DNA of 64,000 bases from Lachnospiraceae bacterium (GCA_009774235.1 VSNJ01000004.1:1-64000), one strand, 5' to 3'. Shown: positions 52,369-62,551, counted from the first letter of the stretch. Program-made: numbers and translations. Notes: generated by a model from the sequence alone, not told the origin.

Positions 52369-53634
52369 TTAATTTATAAGTGAAGCTACAGAAGGAAAAA
52401 GTTCTATGCTTCTTTTTAATATGCCATTTACATATGCAATAAATATTCCATAATTTACTATAGGCACTCCCTGGCTGCCTGCACTTTGTATCCTGTGCTT
52501 CATTTCTTTTTCATTAAGGGTACATCCGCCACAGTGTATTACCAGTGAATATCTGGATAAATCTTTTGGAAAATCTGCCCCGCTGCATGTTTCAATACAA
52601 AGCTGCTTTCCTGAATGTTCTTTTAACCATGCTGGTATTTTTACTGTGCCAATATCTTCACACTGCCTTCTATGTGTACATCCTTCTGCTATAAGCACCT
52701 TGTCACCATCTTTTAAGCTTTCCACCGCAGCAACGCCTTCCACAAGCTTTTTCAGGCTGCCTTTATGCCTTGCAAAAAGTATTGAAAATGATGTAAGTGG
52801 TATTTTATCTGGAACTGCCTCAGACACTTCTTTAAATGCCTGTGAATCAGTTATAACCATCTTAACCTTGTCCCCAAGCAGACCAAGCATATTTTTAATG
52901 CCTGGCACCTGTGTAACTACAGCAGCAGCATGGTGGTCAAGCAAATCCCTTATAACCTGCTGTTGTGGCATAATAAGCCTTCCTTTAGGTGCTGCAGAAT
53001 CAACTGGCACTACAAGAAGCACGATATCCCCTTGCCCTGCAAGCCCGTCAATAATCCCAAGCTCCTTACTTGTTTGTGGCAGGACTGATACAAGCTGTTC
53101 TTTTAAACCCTCAATCCCAGTATTATCCAGTACACTTGTAAGACATACCTGGTTTCCTGGATTTTTAGCAGAAACAATTTCTTTTATTTCTTCTGCCATT
53201 TCAACATCTATACGGTCTGTCTGGTTAAGCACAATAATATATGGAAGCCTTTTCTCTTCTGCCAGGTCTATTATCTGCCTTTCACCTGCTGGAAGCCCCC
53301 GGCTGCTGTTTAAATCTGCTGCCGTAACTGAAGAAATATCTGAGACAAGAAGCACTATATCTGTCTTATCCAGCACCCTTAACGCCTTCTCTATCCTTTT
53401 GGCTCCAAGTTCCCCTTCATCATCAAGCCCAGGTGTATCTGTAACCATGCATGGTCCAAGCGGAAGTATTTCCATTGCCTTGGATACAGGGTCAGTAGTT
53501 GTGCCTTTTACATCAGATACAATCGCAATATCCTGCCCTGTTATAGCATTGATTATACTTGACTTGCCTGCATTTCTTTTGCCATAAATTGTAATCTGTA
53601 TCCTGTCACCTTGCATTGTTGTATTTAAACCCAT
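52369..53634 (-). CDS. hydF: [FeFe]-hydrogenase maturation GTPase HydF
   Basis: A 421-residue scaffold that delivers the 2Fe subcluster to HydA. GTPase motifs GKRNAGKSS, DTPG and NQTD (a variant of NKxD) are followed by a dimerisation part and the C-terminal 4Fe-4S ligands CTH...HCGGC. HydE, HydG and HydA are not in the window. Its presence shows the organism makes H2 by [FeFe]-hydrogenase. Its leader end (GGGGTTAGTATGG) resembles the leader elements. Confidence 0.93.
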   Translation of the reverse strand: MGLNTTMQGDRIQITIYGKRNAGKSSIINAITGQDIAIVSDVKGTTTDPVSKAMEILPLGPCMVTDTPGLDDEGELGAKRIEKALRVLDKTDIVLLVSDISSVTAADLNSSRGLPAGERQIIDLAEEKRLPYIIVLNQTDRIDVEMAEEIKEIVSAKNPGNQVCLTSVLDNTGIEGLKEQLVSVLPQTSKELGIIDGLAGQGDIVLLVVPVDSAAPKGRLIMPQQQVIRDLLDHHAAAVVTQVPGIKNMLGLLGDKVKMVITDSQAFKEVSEAVPDKIPLTSFSILFARHKGSLKKLVEGVAAVESLKDGDKVLIAEGCTHRRQCEDIGTVKIPAWLKEHSGKQLCIETCSGADFPKDLSRYSLVIHCGGCTLNEKEMKHRIQSAGSQGVPIVNYGIFIAYVNGILKRSIELFPSVASLIN

Positions 53635-53658
53635 ACTAACCCCATCTTTCTCTATAGT

Positions 53659-54909
53659 TTAATTCCTTGTCTGTCCATTTCCGTTAATAAGGTACTTAAA
53701 AGTTGTAAGCCCTTCAAGCCCCATAGGCCCTCTTGCATGTAAACGCTGTGTAGATATGCCTATCTCTGCTCCAAGCCCGAATTCACCACCATCTGTAAAC
53801 CTTGTAGAACAGTTTACATAAACACATGCAGAATCTACTTCTTTCTGGAACTTTTCTGCACTAACTAAATCCTGTGTAATAATACACTCAGAATGCCCTG
53901 TAGAATATCTGCCTATATGGGCTATTGCTTCATCTATGCCTTCTGTTACCTTTATTGCAAATATATAATCATTAAATTCTGTAGCATAATCTTCATCTGT
54001 AGCAGGTACCACACAACCACCAAGTATACGCCTTGTTTCCTCACATCCCCTTAACTCAACATTATGCTTATCAAGCCTTTTCTTTAATTCTGGCAGGAAA
54101 GTCCCTGCTATATCTTTATGGACAAGACATGTTTCAAGTGCATTACATACACTTGGGCGCTGTGTCTTACCATTGTCAGTAATATCTACAGCCATATTTA
54201 TATCTGCACTTTTATCTATGTATATATGGCAGTTTCCACTTCCTGTTTCAATTACTGGCACTGTTGCATTATTTACAACAGAACTAATAAGCCCTTTGCC
54301 TCCACGTGGTATAAGTACATCAATATATCCATTGGCTTTCATCATCATTGATGCAGAGTCTCTTGAAGTATCTTCCACAAGCTGTACTATATCCTTTGGA
54401 AAACCACATTCTGCTACCGACTCACGCATAATATCCATAAGCACTTTATTAGAGTTTATAGCTTCTTTGCCACCACGGAGTATAACAGCATTGCCGCTCT
54501 TTATACAAAGTGCGGCAGCATCTACTGTAACATTTGGTCTTGATTCATATATAATTCCAGCTACACCGATAGGCACCCTTGTCTTTGCAATCCTCATTCC
54601 ATTTGGGCGTATATAGCCTTCCACTACTTCCCCCACAGGGTCTTTTAATGATACAAGTTCCATACATGCATCTGCTATACTGTCAATACGTTCTTCTGAA
54701 AGCCTGAGCCTGTCTGTCATTGCCTCAGAGATTCCATTATCCGCAGCATTTTCTATATCCTTTTTATTGCCTGAAAGTATTCTGTCTTTATTTTTACGCA
54801 GATTGTCTGCTATCTTTTCAATAATCTGGTCTTTTCTGCTTGTCTGTGCATTAGCTATACTCTCCCTGGCTTTCTTTGCATTTTCACCTAACTGGCTGAT
54901 ATAATCCAT
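53659..54909 (-). CDS. proA: Glutamate-5-semialdehyde dehydrogenase ProA
   Basis: 416 residues of the aldehyde dehydrogenase superfamily. GVAGIIYESRPNVTVDAAALCIKSGNAVILRGG, the catalytic Cys in QRPSVCNALET, and the C-terminal DGGEFGLGAEIGISTQ fix the assignment. It performs the second step of proline synthesis. ProB and ProC are not in the window. Confidence 0.95.
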   Translation of the reverse strand: MDYISQLGENAKKARESIANAQTSRKDQIIEKIADNLRKNKDRILSGNKKDIENAADNGISEAMTDRLRLSEERIDSIADACMELVSLKDPVGEVVEGYIRPNGMRIAKTRVPIGVAGIIYESRPNVTVDAAALCIKSGNAVILRGGKEAINSNKVLMDIMRESVAECGFPKDIVQLVEDTSRDSASMMMKANGYIDVLIPRGGKGLISSVVNNATVPVIETGSGNCHIYIDKSADINMAVDITDNGKTQRPSVCNALETCLVHKDIAGTFLPELKKRLDKHNVELRGCEETRRILGGCVVPATDEDYATEFNDYIFAIKVTEGIDEAIAHIGRYSTGHSECIITQDLVSAEKFQKEVDSACVYVNCSTRFTDGGEFGLGAEIGISTQRLHARGPMGLEGLTTFKYLINGNGQTRN

Positions 54910-54928
54910 ATACAGGCCACCTTTCTTT

Positions 54929-55798
54929 TTATATATTATCTTTACTAATAACAGCAGAACATGCTATTGCCAGTGCACCTGCCCCTATATGGCAGGAAAC
55001 ACTTAATGACAATGGCGCCATATAAATACTATCTGCCCCAAACTTTTCTTTAATTACCTCTATAAATCCAAGTGCTGCTGTTTCATTCTGTGTATGTGCA
55101 ACTTCAAGATGGACATTACCAATACCACCAAAACGTGTAGTTATATCATCTGCCATTGCAGACAGCATCTTGCTTATTCCCTGTTTCTTTGTACGTGCAA
55201 TAGTAAATGCGTCAAGTTTGTCACCCTGTATCTGCAGTACAGGTTTTAACCTTAATGCAGAACCAAGAGCAGCAGCAGCTGGCGTAATCCTTCCACCTTT
55301 GCGCAAATATTTAAGGGTATCAAGCATTATATATATACTGGACTCCAGCTTTACTTTTTCAAGATACTCCTTAATCCCTGCTGCATCCATCCCCCTGCCT
55401 GCCAGTTCTATTGCATCAAGCACAGACTGCCGTTGTGTAACAGAAATACGCTGGTTATCCACCACCTGCACTTTCCCATTATAGTCTTCTGACAGCATTG
55501 CCGCAGTATGGCATGAGCTTGACAGACCGCTTGACATAGGTATATATACAACCTCTTCTGCACTTTTTAATTCTTCATCCCATATATCAGTAACTGAACC
55601 CGGTGCAGGCTGCGAAGTTGATATATCAACATCTTCCTCAAGACGTTTAAAAAATTCTTCCTGTGACAGGCTGATTTCCTCATAATATGTCTTACCATCA
55701 ATAAGAAATGGCATAGGGACTACCCTTATTCCAAGCCTCTTTGCTTCATCAAGCGTAATCCCGCTGTTACTATCTGTAACTATTGCAACTTTGTCCAT
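54929..55798 (-). CDS. DegV family fatty-acid-binding protein
   Basis: 289 residues: VAIVTDSNSGITLDEAKRLGIRVVPMPFLIDGKTYYEE at the start and MSSGLSSSCHTA match DegV/FakB proteins, which bind a fatty acid for the FakA kinase. FakA is not nearby. It lies 20 bases before proA. Confidence 0.9.
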   Translation of the reverse strand: MDKVAIVTDSNSGITLDEAKRLGIRVVPMPFLIDGKTYYEEISLSQEEFFKRLEEDVDISTSQPAPGSVTDIWDEELKSAEEVVYIPMSSGLSSSCHTAAMLSEDYNGKVQVVDNQRISVTQRQSVLDAIELAGRGMDAAGIKEYLEKVKLESSIYIMLDTLKYLRKGGRITPAAAALGSALRLKPVLQIQGDKLDAFTIARTKKQGISKMLSAMADDITTRFGGIGNVHLEVAHTQNETAALGFIEVIKEKFGADSIYMAPLSLSVSCHIGAGALAIACSAVISKDNI

Positions 55799-55897
55799 AT
55801 CAGTTTACACGCCTTTCTAAAATTTCACAACTATAATTATACAGTATGATGCTGGAACCAAAATATACTTTGCTCCCAGCTGGTGCTATGGCTTGCC

Positions 55898-56815
55898 TTA
55901 CTTTAGAAAACCATTAACTATCTGTTCTTCTGCTTCCTCTTCTGTAAGCCCAAGGGTCATAAGCTTAATAATCTGTTCCCCTGCAATCTTTCCTATTGCT
56001 GCCTCATGTATAAGAGCAGCATCAATATTATTTGCTGTAAGCTGTGGTATAGCACTTACACTTGCATCATCCATTATTATAGCGTCACACTCTGTATGCC
56101 CGCTACACTCATTATTTCCATTTATCTTAGAATTAAAAACCTGCTTTGATTTTTCTTTTGCAACAGAACGTGAAACAACATTTGCACTGCTGCCTCTTCC
56201 GTCCAAATCCACTTCAAAATTAGTCTCTGCTGTCTGTGACCCATGTGTCATAATCTTTTCATTAATAACAAGAGTTGCACCATCTTTAAGGACTGCCCTT
56301 GTGTCACGCCTGGTTGAATCAACACCCTTAATCTGCACAGACTCCATCTCAAGATATCCATTTTCCTCAATATTTATTATAGTAGTAGGATTAAGTATAC
56401 GTTTTCCCTTACCATCCCCCTCGCCATAATGTTTCTCAATATATTTTACCCTTGCACCCTTTTTTACATAAAATGTATGGATACCATCATGTTCTGATGT
56501 ATCTACACCACAGTTGTGTATTCCACATCCTGCAACTATTGTAACGTCTGCATCTTCACCTATATAGAAATCATTGTACACCATATCTTTAAGCCCGGAC
56601 ATGCTTAATACAACTGGTATATGGATACTTTCATTTTTTGTACCTGGTTTTACAATTATATCTATACCAGACTTGTTTTCCTTTGTCACAATATCAATAT
56701 TAGCAGTAGTGTTCCTGCCTGCCAGCTCTCCATTAGAGCGTATATTGTATGCCCCTTCAGGTACCTTATGGATGTCTGCTACCTGTTCTAGTAAATTTTT
56801 CTCTATTGTATCCAA
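55898..56815 (-). CDS. SufB/SufD-like scaffold of a minimal SUF system (SmsB)
   Basis: A 305-residue right-handed beta-helix SufBD-domain protein, shorter than SufB or SufD (about 420-470), as in the two-gene SUF-like minimal systems of anaerobes. It has AGCGIHNCG, HYGEGDGKGKRI and ECDAIIMDDASVSAIPQL. No separate sufB, sufD, sufS or sufU is present. With the ATPase encoded 13 bases upstream it should assemble Fe-S clusters. Confidence 0.88.
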   Translation of the reverse strand: MDTIEKNLLEQVADIHKVPEGAYNIRSNGELAGRNTTANIDIVTKENKSGIDIIVKPGTKNESIHIPVVLSMSGLKDMVYNDFYIGEDADVTIVAGCGIHNCGVDTSEHDGIHTFYVKKGARVKYIEKHYGEGDGKGKRILNPTTIINIEENGYLEMESVQIKGVDSTRRDTRAVLKDGATLVINEKIMTHGSQTAETNFEVDLDGRGSSANVVSRSVAKEKSKQVFNSKINGNNECSGHTECDAIIMDDASVSAIPQLTANNIDAALIHEAAIGKIAGEQIIKLMTLGLTEEEAEEQIVNGFLK

Positions 56816-56828
56816 TTTTCTGTACCTC

Positions 56829-57554
56829 CTATTTCATCTTGTCTAACAGTGTAGGACATGCTATATCACTTTTCATAAGCTTTGGCATAATTTCCTCCCT
56901 GCTTCCTTCATCTGCAACATTTCCATCTGCTATTACAATTATCCTGTCTGCTATATTTAATATTCTTTCCTGGTGTGAAATAACCAGGACACTTCCCTTT
57001 ATCCTCTGGTACATTTTCTCAAATACCTGTATAAGGTTCTGGAAGCTCCAGAGGTCTATGCCTGCTTCTGGTTCATCAAAGATTGAGAACTTTGTCCCCC
57101 TTGCAAGAACCATTGCTATTTCAATACGCTTTACTTCACCTCCTGAAAGGCTTGCGTTAATTTCCCTGTGTATATAATCTTTGGCACAAAGACCTACTTC
57201 TGAAAGATAGTTACATGCTTCTGCTATTGTAATTTCTTTCCCTGCTGCAAGGCGTATCATATCTATAACTGTAAGCCCTTTGAAACGCACAGGCTGCTGG
57301 AATGCAAAGCTTATACCTTTCCTTGCCCTCTCTGTAACAGACAATTCCGTGATATCTTCACCATCAAGTATAATCTTGCCTGATGATGGCTTTATTATTC
57401 CTGCAATTATCTTTGCAAGTGTGGACTTGCCGCCGCCATTTGGCCCTGTAACCACTACCAGGTGGTCACAGACTTTTATACTGACATCTTTTAATATTTC
57501 CTTATCTTCGCTATCATCATTTACCTGATAACTTACATTCTGTAATTCTAACAT
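56829..57554 (-). CDS. sufC: SufC-like ABC ATPase (SmsC)
   Basis: 241 residues. Walker A GPNGGGKST, Q-loop FAFQQPVRFKG, signature LSGGEVKR, Walker B SIFDEPEAGIDLW and SHQERIL are characteristic of SufC. It starts at MLELQNVSYQV after GGAGA (57554). It powers cluster assembly on the SufB-like partner. Confidence 0.92.
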   Translation of the reverse strand: MLELQNVSYQVNDDSEDKEILKDVSIKVCDHLVVVTGPNGGGKSTLAKIIAGIIKPSSGKIILDGEDITELSVTERARKGISFAFQQPVRFKGLTVIDMIRLAAGKEITIAEACNYLSEVGLCAKDYIHREINASLSGGEVKRIEIAMVLARGTKFSIFDEPEAGIDLWSFQNLIQVFEKMYQRIKGSVLVISHQERILNIADRIIVIADGNVADEGSREEIMPKLMKSDIACPTLLDKMK

Positions 57555-57902
57555 AGTACAAATCTCCATTCTGCCTTATTATGGTTACAAACCAGGCAGG
57601 GCTTGTAACTTATTTCCAAATATTATATATGAATTTTACATTATTTACAACCTCTCTGGGTTTTTAGTTTTCCCATTTTTTTGTTCCACATGCATTTTGT
57701 TCCAGACAATGTTTGTTTTGGGAATGTTAATTATAAATTTATCCTGAAAAAATATAATTTCTACTTGCGTACATCTGCACCTGGTAGTATTATGACATAT
57801 ATGTTATAAAGCCAGATGTTACACCCTGGAGACATGGGTTTCTGGTTTCCACAGGTCCACAAGAACAATGTTTTAAATAAAATACTATAAGCGGAGGTAG
57901 CG
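57555..57902. other. Divergent intergenic region
   Basis: 348 AT-rich bases between sufC and the DUF3881 gene. It contains a hairpin GTTACAA/TTGTAAC (57584-57609) and a stretch near 57665-57725 (AGTTTTCCC...GGGAATG) that may be a decayed family-2 repeat. No gene was found. Confidence 0.4.
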
Positions 57903-58790
57903 ATGCATCGTTTTTTACGTGCTGTAGGCTTTAGCAGCATAAAGACACGCCATGAACTGGATAAGCTGGTTGGCATTATTATGGACCAGCCCAATTTAAC
58001 AAAGAAAGCAAGCCTGGGCAGTGAAAATATATATACTGAAATAACTAAAGAGTTTGCCCCTCATACAGGTATTACATTACGTGGTGAATATGACAAGCTT
58101 GGTTTCTTCTACCTGGAACACTATTTTCCATATTGTGAAAGCATGCTTATAACTTCCCATGAAGATATAACAGTTAATAAAAGAGTAGACACAAGTGCTT
58201 TTACTGGTATGTGTGATGACCTGCGCATAGGTATTTCAATGATATTTTATTTACAAAATGCTGTAGATTATATACATGTTGGCTGTCCTGAAAACACACC
58301 ATGTAAAGCAAAGTTATCACTTTCAGGGCTTTCACTTGAAGGCTGTATTCTTCTTGGGATTGCACAGGATAACGAATCACAGGAAAAGAAAAACTTTAAA
58401 ACACATATGCGTAACCAGCTTGTTGCCAAAGCCAAAAATGGCGACCAGGAAGCAATAGACAGCCTTACAATTGATGAAATAGATTTAAGTACACGTATAA
58501 ACAGACGGATACTGTCAGAAGATTTATACAGCATAGTCGAAACAAGTTTTATCCCATATGGTTCTGAATCCGATAACTATTCAATTATTGGGACTATACT
58601 TAACTGGAACAAAGCAAACAACCCTTATACCAATGAAGACATATATGAACTGCTGGTAAACTGCAATGATATAGTTATGAATATATGTATAAATAGCAAA
58701 GACCTTATAGGCGAACCAATGACAGGAAGACGCTTTAAAGGCACAATATGGATGCAGGGACATGCTGGTTTTATGCACTTTAATTCTTAA
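57903..58790 (+). CDS. DUF3881 family protein
   Basis: A 295-residue protein starting MHRFLRAVGFSSIKTRHELDKLVG behind GGAGG. I recognise it as DUF3881, a family of unknown function found mainly in Lachnospiraceae. It looks soluble and alpha/beta, with no catalytic motif I can name. It is divergent from the SUF-like genes and has no operon partner. Confidence 0.8.
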   Translation: MHRFLRAVGFSSIKTRHELDKLVGIIMDQPNLTKKASLGSENIYTEITKEFAPHTGITLRGEYDKLGFFYLEHYFPYCESMLITSHEDITVNKRVDTSAFTGMCDDLRIGISMIFYLQNAVDYIHVGCPENTPCKAKLSLSGLSLEGCILLGIAQDNESQEKKNFKTHMRNQLVAKAKNGDQEAIDSLTIDEIDLSTRINRRILSEDLYSIVETSFIPYGSESDNYSIIGTILNWNKANNPYTNEDIYELLVNCNDIVMNICINSKDLIGEPMTGRRFKGTIWMQGHAGFMHFNS

Positions 58791-58929
58791 GCATCCCCTG
58801 GAAATCCCTCTTTCCTTGATTGTGCCGCCGGAAGCTTTCTTATTCATATAACCTTGCTCTGTATCAATAAAATTGTATCCTGCCCAGGTAAAGTAAAGAA
58901 CAAAAATTATTTTTCTTTTCTATACAAAT

Positions 58930-58956
58930 GGCACCAGTCATTTTCTGGCCGGTGCC
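58930..58956 (-). terminator. Terminator after the cupin gene
   Basis: Stem with arms GGCACCAG and CTGGCCGGTGCC (a three-base bulge), followed on the minus strand by ATTTGTAT. It lies in the 204-base gap before the cupin stop. Confidence 0.55.
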
Positions 58957-58994
58957 TTGTATAGTATCCTCTGTTTTTTATTGGAATTCCCTTT

Positions 58995-59351
58995 TTAATT
59001 ATCAACCACCGCATCATCCACAGTATAATTTCCAAGTGAATTTTCTTTAACCTGGATACATATAAAACTAATTGCAGAATCTTCTGCTGCAAAAAACTGT
59101 CTCTTTCCAGCAGGAGAAATGCGGAGCCAATCGCCAGCTGCAAGTTCTACATCTTCTCCATCAATAACTGCTTTTCCTTTTCCCTCAAGAACAGCATATA
59201 TTTCTTCATTGTTTTTATGGGAATGAATAAAAGGTACACTTGCTCCTGCTGGCAGACTGTTAATACTAACTTCTGCCCCTGTTAAAGAAAGTTTGTCATG
59301 AAGTTCTGTCCTTGCATCCTGCGCTACACTAACCTTACTAAAATTTGCCAT
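58995..59351 (-). CDS. Cupin domain protein
   Basis: A 118-residue single-domain cupin. The first motif has HSHKNNEEIYAVLEGKGKAVIDGE and the second is weaker (PAGKRQFFAAE). GGAGG precedes the ATG at 59351. Its promoter carries the operator shared with the sirtuin gene. The adjacent Rrf2 regulator gene is the likely controller. The substrate is unknown. Confidence 0.88.
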   Translation of the reverse strand: MANFSKVSVAQDARTELHDKLSLTGAEVSINSLPAGASVPFIHSHKNNEEIYAVLEGKGKAVIDGEDVELAAGDWLRISPAGKRQFFAAEDSAISFICIQVKENSLGNYTVDDAVVDN

Positions 59352-59396
59352 AATCTTTACCTCCAAATGTTTATTGTAACTTTCATTGATACATTA

Positions 59397-59434
59397 AATA
59401 TACCATCTTTTTATTGTACTGTCAATAGTTACAA
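59397..59434 (-). promoter_or_regulatory. Cupin promoter with Rrf2-type operator
   Basis: TTGACA -35 (59420-59425) and TATATT -10 (59397-59402), 17-base spacer. An imperfect inverted repeat TTGTAC-N9-TTACAA (59414-59434) covers the -35 and matches 1102-1122 at 20 of 21 bases. Confidence 0.75.
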
Positions 59435-59489
59435 CACATTTTTATAAAGTATACAGCATCCCCTCTCCATATGAAAAATGTGGGGTAGT

Positions 59490-59924
59490 TTACATCTTTA
59501 TCAATTCTTTTGCATCATTCATAATATCCTGTATTGACACTGACATCATTTCTTTTTCCATTGCTTTTTGTATTTCTTCCAGCCTTACATCTAAAAGTGT
59601 ATGGATATTTTTCCCTACAGGACAGAGCTGGTTAGGACTTTCATGGAAGTGGAAAAGATTTCCATCTTCCACGCATTCTACTGCATTATACAAATCCAAT
59701 AATGTAATTTCATCTAATGGTTTTTCTATATCTGCTCCCCCGCTTCCCCGCTTAACATTTATAAGACCAGCTTTTTTTAGCTGTTGTAACAGACGCCTTA
59801 TAACAACAGGGTTTACATTAACACTTGACGCAAGGAAATCACTTGTAACTTTATAACTATCTTTAAATGTTTCTATACATACCAGTACATGTACAGCAAT
59901 CGTAAATCTGCTTGATATCTGCAT
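59490..59924 (-). CDS. Rrf2 family transcriptional regulator, YwnA-like
   Basis: 144 residues from MQISSRFTIAVHVL (GAGGTG upstream). A winged helix spans about 1-80 (VNPVVIRRLLQQLKKAGLINVKRGSGGADIEKPLDEITLLDLYNAVE). The three-Cys Fe-S motif of IscR/RirA is absent; Cys 16, 84 and 101 are scattered, so a thiol or other signal is more likely. It probably represses the cupin gene next door and, by the shared operator, the sirtuin gene. Confidence 0.85.
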   Translation of the reverse strand: MQISSRFTIAVHVLVCIETFKDSYKVTSDFLASSVNVNPVVIRRLLQQLKKAGLINVKRGSGGADIEKPLDEITLLDLYNAVECVEDGNLFHFHESPNQLCPVGKNIHTLLDVRLEEIQKAMEKEMMSVSIQDIMNDAKELIKM

Positions 59925-60000
59925 ATTGCACCTCATTTCTCATTTTATATTAAATACCTGTCTGTCTAATAAATTTATACATGTTACTTTATCATAAACG

Positions 60001-62415
60001 TCATTGTGTGTCTTGTAACGTAAACTGGCTGCTTATATGGACATCACACTTTCTTTGTGGCTGTGTGCCATTTGCAAAGTATTCAAGACGTACACAAGAA
60101 CCACCCTCTGCATATTCACATGTGTCCATATTGGCAAGAAGCCCTGATTTATTACATATATTGCATGAAACAATTCCTTCTGGTTTCTCAAACTTTTTAG
60201 CAGGAAGTTTTATCTTTTTATGGATTTTTTCCATAATATCTTTCCACATCTTCTTATGATGGTTTCCGTCTGGCTGTGGTGTATTAATATCATAGCCAGA
60301 CCATATACCAGCTGTATAATATGGTGTATACCCTTCAAACCAGTAATCTGTATTATCAGATGTAGTACCTGTCTTACCTGCTTGTGCCATCTCTATACTT
60401 TCAAACTGTGCAGCTGTCCCAGTACCTTCCGAAATAACATCTTCCATAGCATCTGTAAGAAGCCATGCTGTTGTTTCTTTCATTACTCTTTTAGTTTCAG
60501 GCTCATTATCTAAAAGAATATTGCCATCATGGTCAACTATCTTTGTATAAAATACCGGCTCTATATATGTTCCACCATTAGCTATGCTTGCATATGCAGC
60601 TGTAAGCTCAAGGTTGGTCACCCCCTCTGTAAGCCCTCCAAGCGCTGTAGGCAGCTGTATATCAGTATAAACCCTGCCATCTTCGGACTGCTTTTTGTCT
60701 ACAAGTGTAGAAATGCCCATGTTTACAAGATAATCAAATCCTGTCTGTGGTGTTACCTTTTCAAATGTTTTTACAGCTACCACATTATCAGAACTGGTAA
60801 TTGCTTCCCTTAATGTTATAAGTCCTTTATAACTTGTAGTCCCCCAGTTTTTTACTGTTATATTAGTGCCTGGGTATTTATATGGTGCATCATTTTCAAC
60901 ATCTGCAAGTGTCATTCCACGTGTATCAAGTGCTGGAAGGTATGTGGACAATATTTTAAATGTAGAACCTGGCTGCCTTTTTGAAAGCGTTGCCCTGTTA
61001 AATGTCCTGTCTGCTGTTTTCTCTCCCCTTCCGCCTGCAATTGCCATTACCTGCCCGCTGTGCTGGTCAAGCAGCACAAAAGATACCTGTGGCTGTTTTA
61101 TAAAGTTAATCTTTTCACTTAAAACTTTGCTTCCATCTTCTAGTATACTTTTCCTAAATACTTTTATATATTTATTTGCACTTTTTTTCCTTTTAAAATA
61201 AAGGCTTATCTCCCTGCCTTTGCTAGCAGAATAAAAAGCTTTTATATTATTTTCTGTATACTCTGAAACTTCACCAGAAGGGCTTTCAACAGACAGCGCA
61301 TATGATAAATATTTCACTACATCTTCTGGATAATAACTGTCATCATTAATAATTTCATCACAGATATCCTGTAATTCCTGTTTCTGGCATGAGAAAATCT
61401 TAAGCCCTCTCCTGTAAACTGCATTGTATGCCTGGGTCTCTGTATAGCCCAGCTTTTGTTTTAAATCCTTTACCACACTGTCTATAACTGCATCCACATA
61501 ATATGAATTAACTTGTCTTTTAATTGAAGATTTTCTTTTATTAACTTCTGCAATAACAGAATAAACATCATCACCAAGGGCGTCTTCATACTCATCTTCT
61601 GATATATGGTTCTGTTCAAGCATAGCTTTAAGCACAAGCTTTCTTCTTGCAGCATTGTTTTCCTGGTGGGTAATAGGGTTATTTTCTGACGGGTTCTGTG
61701 TAATAGCAGCAATTACTGATGCCTCAGATACCGTAAGGTCTGAAACAGACTTGTCAAAATATCTTCTGCTTGCTGCTTCAACTCCTAATGTATTCTGCCC
61801 AAGGTTTATTGTATTAAGGTAATACTCAAGAATCTGGTCTTTATCCATGTTACTTTCAAGGTTTACAGCAAGGCACTGTTCTTGTATTTTACGTGTAAAT
61901 TTAGCAAAGAAAGAGTTTTCATTGCCTCCTCCAAAAACCTGGTTCTTAAGAAGCTGCTGTGTAATTGTGCTTGCACCCTGTTCCAGGCCTTCTTTGCTCA
62001 TTACACCTGAATATAATGCACGCAGTATCCCTTTTAAATCAATACCTTTATGCTCATAAAACCTTGCATCTTCAATAGCTATAAATGCATTGCGTACACC
62101 TTGCGGAATTTGTCCTATGTCTACATATATACGGTTGGCATCAGAACCTACCAAAGTCTGTGTAACATTTCCATCTGCGTCATAAATAGAAGTGGCATAA
62201 CCTGTTGGCATAATTTCTATTTCACTAAGTTCCGGTGTACTGTCAACCAGTCCACGTAAAACACCTGATACACATGAAGCTGCGGCTAAAAATAATATAA
62301 TTATCGTAACAGCTGAAAAAACAATACCAAACAGGCGTATTCTGTTTAAAACTTTGATTTTGGATGATGCAAGTCCCTGGATTTTCCTCTTTATCTGCTG
62401 TTCGCCATAATTCAT
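60001..62415 (-). CDS. Class A penicillin-binding protein (PBP1a-like)
   Basis: 804 residues from MNYGEQQ after GGGGGA. Membrane anchor at about 29-51, then the GT51 transglycosylase (EDARFYEHKGIDLKGILRAL, GASTITQQLLKN) and the transpeptidase (QPGSTFK with the nucleophile Ser, SSDN, KTGTT). A C-terminal tail has four Cys near its end (SCNICNKSG, CEYAEGGSC, RKCDVHIS), which is unusual for this class and may bind metal or form disulfides. It polymerises and crosslinks peptidoglycan outside the membrane. Confidence 0.93.
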   Translation of the reverse strand: MNYGEQQIKRKIQGLASSKIKVLNRIRLFGIVFSAVTIIILFLAAASCVSGVLRGLVDSTPELSEIEIMPTGYATSIYDADGNVTQTLVGSDANRIYVDIGQIPQGVRNAFIAIEDARFYEHKGIDLKGILRALYSGVMSKEGLEQGASTITQQLLKNQVFGGGNENSFFAKFTRKIQEQCLAVNLESNMDKDQILEYYLNTINLGQNTLGVEAASRRYFDKSVSDLTVSEASVIAAITQNPSENNPITHQENNAARRKLVLKAMLEQNHISEDEYEDALGDDVYSVIAEVNKRKSSIKRQVNSYYVDAVIDSVVKDLKQKLGYTETQAYNAVYRRGLKIFSCQKQELQDICDEIINDDSYYPEDVVKYLSYALSVESPSGEVSEYTENNIKAFYSASKGREISLYFKRKKSANKYIKVFRKSILEDGSKVLSEKINFIKQPQVSFVLLDQHSGQVMAIAGGRGEKTADRTFNRATLSKRQPGSTFKILSTYLPALDTRGMTLADVENDAPYKYPGTNITVKNWGTTSYKGLITLREAITSSDNVVAVKTFEKVTPQTGFDYLVNMGISTLVDKKQSEDGRVYTDIQLPTALGGLTEGVTNLELTAAYASIANGGTYIEPVFYTKIVDHDGNILLDNEPETKRVMKETTAWLLTDAMEDVISEGTGTAAQFESIEMAQAGKTGTTSDNTDYWFEGYTPYYTAGIWSGYDINTPQPDGNHHKKMWKDIMEKIHKKIKLPAKKFEKPEGIVSCNICNKSGLLANMDTCEYAEGGSCVRLEYFANGTQPQRKCDVHISSQFTLQDTQ

Positions 62416-62500
62416 AAAAATCCCCCATTTCCTGTTAATCCCATACTGTGCATTTAATGGCATAGACATCAGTTATCCAGATTATATCCCTGGTTTACCT

Positions 62501-62528
62501 AAAAAAGGCAATGCCAGTGCATTGCCTT
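62501..62528 (-). terminator. Terminator after purA
   Basis: Stem AAGGCAATGC/GCATTGCCTT with a four-base loop and TTTTTT on the minus strand. Confidence 0.85.
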
Positions 62529-62551
62529 AATATTCCGCCACAAAATGGCTC

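Noticed and set aside
52646..53587. Long plus-strand open frame (313 codons) opposite hydF
   Set aside because: It is a reverse-strand shadow; hydF on the minus strand has all GTPase and cluster motifs.
57660..57730. Possible third copy of the family-2 repeat upstream of DUF3881
   Set aside because: Only the ends (AGTTTTCCC, GGGAATG) resemble the family; the middle does not align.
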